The notes under the pieces were generated by a model, which saw only the letters and a list, made by a program, of their open reading frames with translations, made no database searches and was not told the DNA's origin. 6,039 nt of DNA from Planctomycetota bacterium. Its GTDB lineage: Bacteria; Planctomycetota; Brocadiia; SM23-32. Of the stretch, positions 1 to 4,954 are shown piece after piece. Location: the NCBI GenBank assembly GCA_030604585.1, contig JAUVVP010000144.1:1-6039 (forward strand), written 5' to 3'. Every line of letters starts with the position of its first letter. Position 1 is the first letter of the stretch. The position numbers and the translations under genes are program-made.

Positions 1-1
1 G

Positions 2-841
2 ACTCTCGAGGTGAGGGGGCACCTGGAGCACTACAAGGAGGTGGTCGCGCCGCCGCTGTCCGATGCCGCCACGGTGGAGGATATCGAGAGCTACCCCCAT
101 TGGCCCTCGGCCGACCTGTTCGATTACGGGGACATCGAGTCGCAGTGCGACCGCGTCCGCGAGCAGGGGCGCGTCGTTGTGTTCATGGGTGACCGGCTCA
201 ATCGCGTCGCGCAACTGAAGCCGGCCATGTACATCCGCGGCGCCGATTGCATCATGCTCGACATGGCCGCCAGTCCGGGAATCGCCCACGCCATCTTCGG
301 CGGGATCAGGGCGTTCTATCTCGAGTACCTGGAACGGATCCTCCGCGCGGCGAACGGGAAGATTGACATCGTGCTGACGGGGGACGATTTCGGCTCGCAG
401 GAGGGCCTGCTGGTGTCGCCGGCGATGTGGACGGACTTCCTGCGCGAAGGATTTGCCGATTACGTCGCCCTTATCCAGGCCCATGGGGCGGTCGCGATGC
501 ATCACACGTGCGGCTCGGTCGGCGCGATCATCCCGGCTATGATGGAGTGTGGCCTGGACGTGCTCCAGTCCCTTCAGCCGGAGGCGCGGGGGATGGAGCC
601 GGCGAGGCTGAAGGCCGAGCACGGGGAGCGGCTTGCCTTCCACGGAGGCGTTTCGATCCAGAGGACGCTGCCATACGGGACGCCTGACGACGTGCGCAAA
701 GAGGTCCAGCACCTTGCCGCCGTGATGGGGGAGGGCGGCGGCTACGTCTTCTGCACCGCCCACAACGTCCAGGCCGACACTCCGATGGAGAACGTGCTGG
801 CCCTTATGGGCTCCTACCACACCTGCGGCGCCTACGCTTGA
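2..841 (+). CDS. URO-D/MtaA-family methyltransferase, 5' truncated by the window edge
   Basis: This is the C-terminal part of a uroporphyrinogen decarboxylase-superfamily protein of the methyltransferase type (MtaA/MtbA/CmuA-like). Such enzymes transfer methyl groups between corrinoid proteins and thiols in the cytoplasm. The frame is open to the window edge. The visible N-terminus (APPLSDAATVEDIESYPHW) matches a segment normally about 90-110 residues into these proteins, so the true start lies upstream and the GTG at 11 is probably internal. Counting from that GTG, the family landmarks are TGDDFGSQEG (D125, D126), HTC (H165, C167), GGVSIQRTLPYGTP, and GGGYVFCTAHNVQADTP with C248. H-X-C plus the late Cys is the zinc triad expected of MtaA-type enzymes. 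The next gene follows on the same strand after 140 bases. The methyl donor cannot be read from sequence. True heme UroD is unlikely because of the zinc-type motifs and the paralogue nearby. Confidence 0.9.
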   Translation, partial: TLEVRGHLEHYKEVVAPPLSDAATVEDIESYPHWPSADLFDYGDIESQCDRVREQGRVVVFMGDRLNRVAQLKPAMYIRGADCIMLDMAASPGIAHAIFGGIRAFYLEYLERILRAANGKIDIVLTGDDFGSQEGLLVSPAMWTDFLREGFADYVALIQAHGAVAMHHTCGSVGAIIPAMMECGLDVLQSLQPEARGMEPARLKAEHGERLAFHGGVSIQRTLPYGTPDDVRKEVQHLAAVMGEGGGYVFCTAHNVQADTPMENVLALMGSYHTCGAYA

Positions 842-856
842 ACTGCGCGCTGCGTT

Positions 857-888
857 CGGCCGGCTGGTTTGTGCGCTCGGGCCGGCCG
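857..888 (+). other. GC-rich inverted repeat after the first methyltransferase gene
   Basis: CGGCCGGC (857-864) is a perfect inverted repeat of GCCGGCCG (881-888) around a 16-base loop, and two G-T wobble pairs can extend it outward. It starts 16 bases after the stop codon. A run of five T lies only at 903-907, too far from the stem for a standard intrinsic terminator. It may be a weak terminator or attenuator between the methyltransferase and acetyl-CoA synthase genes, or simply GC-rich noise. Confidence 0.35.
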
Positions 889-898
889 GGGTTATAAT
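869..898 (+). promoter_or_regulatory. Candidate promoter for the acetyl-CoA synthase-like gene
   Basis: A perfect TATAAT box sits at 893-898 in otherwise very GC-rich sequence. Only a poor -35 (TTGTGC, 869-874, three of six consensus bases) lies 18 bases upstream. A start near 905 would give a leader of about 77 bases before the ATG at 982. The downstream gene may therefore be transcribed separately from the methyltransferase gene before it. The call rests mainly on the -10 box. Confidence 0.4.
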
Positions 899-933
899 GG
901 CCTTTTTCGGCTCCGCTCGAGCCGGGCGAGGCC
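899..933 (+). other. Hairpin in the leader of the acetyl-CoA synthase-like gene
   Basis: An inner stem CGGCTC (908-913) pairs with GAGCCG (919-924) around a 5-base loop. An outer stem GGCC (899-902) pairs with GGCC (930-933). The two are separated by 5-base strands (TTTTT and GGCGA) that can partly pair through T-A and T-G. It lies directly after the TATAAT box, so it would sit at the 5' end of the transcript. It could stabilise or regulate the mRNA; no known riboswitch class is recognised. Confidence 0.3.
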
Positions 934-981
934 CTCTCGTGGAGCGGGCGGCGTGCAACCGACGCAGGAGAATCGAGGTCC

Positions 982-2820
982 ATGGTCAAGACTGTGAAGG
1001 AACTTCTGGCGGCATTGCCGCGCGAGGCGGCAGCGTTCGACGGCAGCGATTATCCACTTCCCCTTTGCCAGGCGGTGCTGGGCGAAGTTCCGAGTGTGGG
1101 GGAAGTGCGCGAACGGCTCGAGAGCACCGATCCCGGCGACGCCGCGCACCTGGGACTGCACGTCGCCATGGCCGCCGAGTGCTGCGAAGCCGGCCAGCCC
1201 GACGCGCAGGAGCTGTTCGTCAGCGATGCCGAGCTGCGCGGGTTGGTCTTCTCCGGCGCGAAGTGGCGCGCCGGGTGGGCGTTTCTGCTCGGCGACGCTC
1301 TGGAGGGGCTCAAGCCGAAGCTGGAGGCCCGCGAGTTTATCGTCTTTTCCTCGGGACGGCGCGCTACCCATCCGGTCTACTGGCTCCAGATGATGGTGCG
1401 CTACGCGATGACCTGGGGGCAGGTCCCGCCGGGCGAAGACCACGAGATGGGGCACTTCCTGGAAGACGACCTGCCGGGCGTATTGATCGTGCGCGGGGCC
1501 ACGTGCGAGGTCGAGTCCCTCCTGGCGCTGGCGATGATGAAGCTGGGCTGCCCCGCCGTGGTCCCCGAGGACTTCCCGTTCGAGGAAGGTCGCCAGGCCA
1601 GGGTCAATGGCGACGAAGAAATCCTGGATGCGATCGCCACGCTGCCGAACCTGCGGGTGCGCGAGGTGGAAGGCGAGAGGATAGCCCTGCCGACGTACTG
1701 CGACCCGGCCTACGCGAAGGAGCCCTTCGAGGCCGCGCGCACCATCGGCGGCGACCGGCGGAGCTTCTTCGTGCTGCGTCCGGCCGATGTCGAAGACGGC
1801 GTCGAGATGGTCGGGACGCCAGGCGCATCGTTGGGCGTGTTGATCGAGGTGGCGGAGGAGGGCCTCGATCCCGTGGTGTGCGAGTACCTGGAGCGAACGG
1901 CGATGGAACTGCCCGGCTACCTGCCCGCCGTCCGGGTCCTCTCGTCCGATCCGTTCACGCTCGGCGTGCGCGCTGGTGGCGAACTCGATCCGGCGCAACT
2001 GGCGGGCGTGCTGCGGGCGGGGTTGAAGTGGCACTTTCCCGGGCTGGCCGGCATCCACGTCAAGGTGATCTTCGACGCCGATGCGTTGGACGCCCTGGCG
2101 GCGGATGTGGCGGCCTGCCGGAGTGCGCGCTCCCTCGAGATGGAGGGCCAAACCGAGCACACCGTGAGCGACTTCGTTGCCTGCATCGAGTGCCAGTCGT
2201 TCTCGCACAGCCACGTGTGCACCGTCACGCCGGACCGTCCGCCGATGTGCGGCCGTGAGCCCGGACAGGTCAAGGCGGCGGCGCTGTTCGGGGCGACGTG
2301 GCACCCGTACCGGCGCAGGGGTCTGAAGCCGCGGGAGCTTCGCGAAGTGGTGCCGAAGGGAAGGTGCCTCGACCCGGAACGCGGCGAATACGAGGGGATC
2401 AACGAGGCGGCGCGCCGCCTGACGGACGGCGTTATCCAGCGGGTGTTCTTACACAGCCTGAACGATTTCCCGCACAGTTCGTGCGGCTGCTTCCACTACC
2501 TGGCGTTCCGCATGGGCGGCCGCGGGATCGGCGTGATGCACCGGGGCTTTGAAGGGCAGGCGCCCAACGGCGAGACGTGGGACTCGCTGGCCAATCGGGC
2601 TGGGGGCAAGCAGGCCGACGGTATCACCGGCCTGAGCGCCGGCTACCTGCGCTCCGCCGAGTTCCTGAAAGGCGACGGTGGGCTTGTGGCGGTCGTCTGG
2701 GCCCCGGAGAAGGCGGTAGGGGAGTTCCAGGACCTGCTGCCGGAGGGCAAGCTGCCGGCTACGGAGCACGACGCCCGGACGCTGCCCGAGCTGGACCAGT
2801 TCCTGAGTTCTCACCCATAG
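982..2820 (+). CDS. Divergent acetyl-CoA synthase (CODH/ACS beta subunit, AcsB/CdhC family)
   Basis: This is a homologue of the nickel enzyme that joins a corrinoid-borne methyl group, CO and CoA into acetyl-CoA in the Wood-Ljungdahl pathway (cytoplasmic). The A-cluster is complete. C401, C404, C413 and C423 have the C-x2-C-x8-C-x9-C spacing of Moorella ACS C506/C509/C518/C528, in the context CQSF...HVC.VTP. C501-G502-C503 matches the Moorella CGC (595-597) that binds the distal nickel. The C-terminal domain is well kept (APNGETWDSLA, ADGITG, GDGGLVAVVWAP) and the end is complete (DQFLSSHP). The protein has 612 residues against about 729 in Moorella and about 470 in archaeal CdhC, with most of the loss in the N-terminal half. 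The ATG is preceded by GGAG at 967-970 (11-base gap) and GAGG at 975-978. Acetyl-CoA synthase activity is likely but not certain, because residues around the cluster differ and no CODH or corrinoid protein gene is nearby. Confidence 0.9.
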   Translation: MVKTVKELLAALPREAAAFDGSDYPLPLCQAVLGEVPSVGEVRERLESTDPGDAAHLGLHVAMAAECCEAGQPDAQELFVSDAELRGLVFSGAKWRAGWAFLLGDALEGLKPKLEAREFIVFSSGRRATHPVYWLQMMVRYAMTWGQVPPGEDHEMGHFLEDDLPGVLIVRGATCEVESLLALAMMKLGCPAVVPEDFPFEEGRQARVNGDEEILDAIATLPNLRVREVEGERIALPTYCDPAYAKEPFEAARTIGGDRRSFFVLRPADVEDGVEMVGTPGASLGVLIEVAEEGLDPVVCEYLERTAMELPGYLPAVRVLSSDPFTLGVRAGGELDPAQLAGVLRAGLKWHFPGLAGIHVKVIFDADALDALAADVAACRSARSLEMEGQTEHTVSDFVACIECQSFSHSHVCTVTPDRPPMCGREPGQVKAAALFGATWHPYRRRGLKPRELREVVPKGRCLDPERGEYEGINEAARRLTDGVIQRVFLHSLNDFPHSSCGCFHYLAFRMGGRGIGVMHRGFEGQAPNGETWDSLANRAGGKQADGITGLSAGYLRSAEFLKGDGGLVAVVWAPEKAVGEFQDLLPEGKLPATEHDARTLPELDQFLSSHP

Positions 2821-2850
2821 GTGGCGCGCCGCCGCTCAGGCTCGCCTTGC

Positions 2851-2893
2851 AGAAAAAGGAACCGCCCGGCTCTTGTTCCTGAGCCGAGCGGTT
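2851..2893 (-). terminator. Intrinsic terminator of the lysine-rich gene, minus strand
   Basis: Arms at 2860-2872 and 2881-2893 (13 bases each) enclose an 8-base loop. Read on the minus strand all 13 positions pair, one as a U-G wobble, and the stem is followed by CCTTTTTCT (from 2859 down). On the plus strand the same position is a C-A mismatch and no T-tract follows. The element therefore looks built for the minus-strand gene ending at 2946, though it may also slow convergent transcription from the acetyl-CoA synthase-like gene ending at 2820. Confidence 0.75.
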
Positions 2894-2905
2894 AGCTCCT
2901 TCTGT

Positions 2906-2930
2906 GCCGAACCCAGCAGGTGAGTTCGGC
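2906..2930. repeat. Small inverted repeat between the lysine-rich gene and its terminator
   Basis: GCCGAAC (2906-2912) and GTTCGGC (2924-2930) form a perfect 7-base stem around an 11-base loop. There is no T-tract on either side. It may be an accessory 3' hairpin protecting the short lysine-rich mRNA; its function is not known. Confidence 0.35.
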
Positions 2931-2945
2931 CCTCAACCTGTGGAC

Positions 2946-3062
2946 TTAGTTCTTCTTCCTCTTCTTCTTGGTTGCCTTCTTCTTCTTCTTCTTCTTTGCA
3001 GCCTTCTTCTTGGTCGCCTTCTTCCTTACAGCCTTCTTCTTCTTCGCTTTCTTCTTCGCCAT
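2946..3062 (-). CDS. Very small lysine-rich, histone-tail-like basic protein
   Basis: The 38-residue product starts MAKKKAKKKK and holds 24 Lys and 2 Arg, the rest being almost only Ala, Thr and Val; it ends RKKN. Such low-complexity Lys/Ala proteins resemble the tails of eukaryotic H1 and bacterial Hc1-type proteins, so nucleic-acid binding or compaction is the likely role. That is inference from composition, as there is no folded domain. The ATG at 3062 is chosen because GGAAAGG (3072-3078) lies 9 bases upstream. An in-frame ATG at 3080 would add MERQSS but lacks a good ribosome site, and longer frames add unconvincing sequence. An intrinsic terminator follows, so this is a single-gene unit. 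The Lys codons make the plus strand nearly all pyrimidine here, and it could be mistaken for a simple repeat. Confidence 0.65.
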   Translation of the reverse strand: MAKKKAKKKKAVRKKATKKKAAKKKKKKKATKKKRKKN

Positions 3063-3111
3063 TGAGCTTTGCCTTTCCATTGCTATCCCAGGATGCGCGT
3101 CTGCATCGAGG

Positions 3112-3137
3112 GTCCCCCGCGCGTCAGCGCGGAGGAC
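3112..3137 (-). other. Strong hairpin in the leader of the lysine-rich gene
   Basis: Arms of 11 bases (3112-3122 and 3127-3137) enclose a 4-base loop. On the minus strand all 11 positions pair, one as a U-G wobble (loop UGAC); on the plus strand that position is a C-A mismatch. The stem suits RNA made from the minus strand and lies about 50 bases before the lysine-rich start codon. No T-tract follows, so it is a leader structure rather than a terminator. Confidence 0.5.
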
Positions 3138-3319
3138 AGACCGTGCTGGACGGCCCGTTGGTTCGCAGACATGACGCCGGTCCAATGGTCAGCTTGACCG
3201 GACGCGAAGCGAGATGGTCTTCATGCTCTCCTCGAGTTGCCTCCCTCCTCGAAAGAGTTCGCGAAGCAGAACATAACAAGCCCCCTCTGTCGCACACATA
3301 CATGACCACTCACCTGCTA

Positions 3320-3349
3320 ATCTTACATACCTTGGCTTGTCGGAGTCAA
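3320..3349 (-). promoter_or_regulatory. Candidate promoter for the lysine-rich gene
   Basis: Read on the minus strand, TTGACT (3349-3344, five of six consensus bases) is followed after 18 bases by TAAGAT (3325-3320, four of six). It lies in the least GC-rich part of the window. Transcription from it would give a leader of about 250 bases that includes the strong hairpin at 3112-3137. No other pair of boxes upstream of the lysine-rich gene looked as good. Confidence 0.4.
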
Positions 3350-3457
3350 GACTTTCTTTCGGTTTTCGGCGCGAATCGCTTTTTTCTTCGGATGGTCTGT
3401 TCGGGGAATGAGGCGCTTGATCGCGCGCTCGGTAATGAAAGCCGCATGTCAAAGCAT

Positions 3458-3469
3458 CGCCGATCGGCG
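3458..3469. repeat. Perfect 12-base palindrome
   Basis: CGCCGATCGGCG is its own reverse complement. GCAT (3454-3457) and ATGC (3473-3476) flank it and extend the symmetry with a 3-base bulge. On the minus strand the second GCAT arm is followed by TTT, so it could be a weak terminator about 100 bases beyond the methyltransferase gene ending at 3576. It could also be an operator upstream of the 3320-3349 promoter. Chance is possible in GC-rich DNA. Confidence 0.3.
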
Positions 3470-3575
3470 TTCATGCCTGGCGGAGCGCGGAAGCTTCGGC
3501 GCCAACCTGCGCGCTGATGGTGCAACGAGTCGGGCTAACGGATCCGGGTCGGAGTGCGGTGGGTCAGGCGGCGTG

Positions 3576-4835
3576 TCAGCGACAGCGCTCGAACGCTTCG
3601 AGCATGGCCATGACGTTCGCGATGGGCGTGTTGGCCTGGACGTTATGGATGGCGTTGAAGACGAAGCCGCCGCCTTCGGCGAAGATGCTGACGCGGCTTT
3701 TCACTTCCTCCCGCACCTCGTCGGGCGTGCCGAAGGGAAGCGTCTTCTGCGTGTCCACCCCGCCACCCCAGAACGCGATGCGCTCGCCGTACGTCCGCTT
3801 CAGGTGTTCCGGGTCCATGCCGTCCGCAGAGCACTGGACGGGGTTCAGGACGTCGAATCCGGCCTCCACGAAGTCGCCGATCAGCGGCTCCACCCCGCCG
3901 CACGAGTGGATCAAGGTCTTCCACGTCGTGTTTGCGTGCACCCAATCGTTCACCCGTTTGTGGAAGGGCTTGTACAGGTCCTGATAGGCATCGGGCGAGA
4001 TGAACGGGCCGCGCTGGGTGCCGAAGTCAGCCCCGGAGACGAAGAGCACCGCCACCCGCTCGCCGACCACCCGGTGGACGCGTTCCAGGTTGGCCAGAGC
4101 GATGTCACATTGCCCTGCGAATACCTGCGTGACGAAACCCCGGCGCGTGACGGTCGAGACGTACCACTCCTCCACGTCGCGGATGCCCTTCGGGTACTTC
4201 AGGAATGGCGCCGGCACCAGGGCGATGTCCCCGAAGCCTGCACTGGCGAACGCGCCGACCAGCGCCAGGTCCGTGTTGGCGTGCAGGTCTGCGGCTTCGG
4301 TCTCCAGCCGCGCCAGCTCCTCCTGTGAGACCGGTCCGAACTCTTCCAGATTGTCCTCGACGCGCAGGTCTTCCTCGACGACGGCCGGCTGGCGGATGAT
4401 CGTGTCGAAGTAGTAACCGCCCGGCGGCATGCGCCCGCTCGGCGGCGCAGCGTGGTCGCCTTCGGGGTACATCAGGATCGAGCCGTCCTGCTCGGGCTCC
4501 GTGTTGAAACGGCCGGGCACCAGCACGGGCGTGCCGTCGAACAGACGCCACGGCTTCCAGTCTTTGTTCTCAAAGCCGAACAGGTTCCGGCTGCCGGCGA
4601 CGCCCGCCGTGTCTATGCCGAGGGCTTCGCGCAGGTCGGCTCCCACCTCGCCGAGCATCTGGTAGGGCTCGACGACCTTGACCGGCTCGCCGGGCGCGTC
4701 CAGCCCAAGCTCCTGGCGCAGCCTGTAGAGTATGCCGGCCGCAATGCCCGTTACGACCGTCGCCCCGAAGTCCATGGGGACCTTGTCGGGCTCCCGGTGG
4801 GCGAGCGCGGCTCGAACCCTCTCCCTGGCGGTCAT
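3576..4835 (-). CDS. URO-D/MtaA-like family methyltransferase, complete
   Basis: This is a full-length 419-residue uroporphyrinogen decarboxylase-superfamily protein of the methyltransferase type. The N-terminus (MTARERVRAALAHREPDKVPMDFG) is the classical opening of the family. Further landmarks are FVSGADFGTQRG, the zinc-type motif HSC (H310, C312), DVLNPVQCSADGMDPEHLK, FWGGGVDTQKTLPFGTP and HNVQANTPIANVMAM near the end. The place of the third zinc ligand (Cys in the paralogue at 2-841) is Asn394 here (FVFNAIHN), so the metal site must differ or use H397; substrate is unknown. It is expected in the cytoplasm, moving a methyl group to or from a corrinoid or other carrier. The ATG at 4835 is supported by GAGG (4842-4845, 6-base gap) and the family start. 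A minus-strand gene ends 119 bases upstream, with a candidate promoter between them. Confidence 0.92.
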   Translation of the reverse strand: MTARERVRAALAHREPDKVPMDFGATVVTGIAAGILYRLRQELGLDAPGEPVKVVEPYQMLGEVGADLREALGIDTAGVAGSRNLFGFENKDWKPWRLFDGTPVLVPGRFNTEPEQDGSILMYPEGDHAAPPSGRMPPGGYYFDTIIRQPAVVEEDLRVEDNLEEFGPVSQEELARLETEAADLHANTDLALVGAFASAGFGDIALVPAPFLKYPKGIRDVEEWYVSTVTRRGFVTQVFAGQCDIALANLERVHRVVGERVAVLFVSGADFGTQRGPFISPDAYQDLYKPFHKRVNDWVHANTTWKTLIHSCGGVEPLIGDFVEAGFDVLNPVQCSADGMDPEHLKRTYGERIAFWGGGVDTQKTLPFGTPDEVREEVKSRVSIFAEGGGFVFNAIHNVQANTPIANVMAMLEAFERCR

Positions 4836-4886
4836 CTGCGGCCTCGCTTTCCGGCCGACGCGGGCTGAACGGCAATCGGCGGCCGC

Positions 4887-4915
4887 ATGCTAACGCGGCG
4901 TGAGGATCCCTGCAA
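4887..4915 (-). promoter_or_regulatory. Candidate promoter for the complete methyltransferase gene
   Basis: On the minus strand TTGCAG (4915-4910) is followed after 17 bases by TAGCAT (4892-4887), giving a leader of about 45 bases before the ATG at 4835. The -10 box and spacing are the same as those of the candidate promoter at 5978-6006, which strengthens both. Each box alone is only a moderate match to consensus. Confidence 0.35.
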
Positions 4916-4954
4916 GGGGGGGACGACGGCCATGTCGGGCGCACGCGGCGGTCA

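Larger units (their letters stand above)
3063..3575. other. Non-coding region of about 510 bases between two minus-strand genes
   Basis: No recognisable protein is encoded here; the open frames have no family features and no clear ribosome sites. Part of it (roughly 3240-3400) is visibly less GC-rich than the genes. It holds a candidate minus-strand promoter (3320-3349), a strong hairpin (3112-3137) and a 12-base palindrome (3458-3469). A possible 11-codon leader peptide lies at 3189-3224 on the minus strand (ATG at 3224, GAGGAG at 3228-3233, product MKTISLRVRSS), but its 3-base spacing is tight and it is weakly supported. The right end is the 3' flank of the methyltransferase gene ending at 3576; no good terminator is seen for that gene. 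Confidence 0.6.

Noticed and set aside
892..2304. Long minus-strand open frame (470 codons) opposite the ACS-like gene, and a 453-codon plus-strand frame at 897-2258
   Set aside because: Both lie across the ACS-like gene in other frames, are rich in Arg, Gly, His and Pro as expected of GC-rich shadow frames, and show no family motifs; the 982-2820 frame has clear homology.
2949..3059. TTC-rich tract as a microsatellite or CRISPR-like repeat
   Set aside because: The repeat is irregular and explained by Lys/Ala codons on the minus strand; there are no regular repeats with spacers anywhere in the window.
2968..3174. Plus-strand Phe-rich frame (AFFFFFFF) that could look like a membrane peptide
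   Set aside because: It is the complement of the Lys codons of the lysine-rich gene, which has the ribosome site and terminator on the minus strand.
3189..3452. Minus-strand 87-codon frame in the non-coding region
   Set aside because: No ribosome site at its start, no recognisable domain, and a composition unlike the neighbouring genes; only its last 11 codons have a possible ribosome site and are mentioned as a weak leader-peptide candidate.
3587..3603. Perfect 7-base inverted repeat GCTCGAA/TTCGAGC at the 3' end of the complete methyltransferase gene
   Set aside because: It lies within the last codons, is followed by no T-tract on the minus strand and is easily explained by the coding sequence (LEAFERC).
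3408..4328. Plus-strand open frame (306 codons) opposite the complete methyltransferase gene
   Set aside because: It is an antisense shadow of a well-recognised URO-D-family gene and has no recognisable motif.
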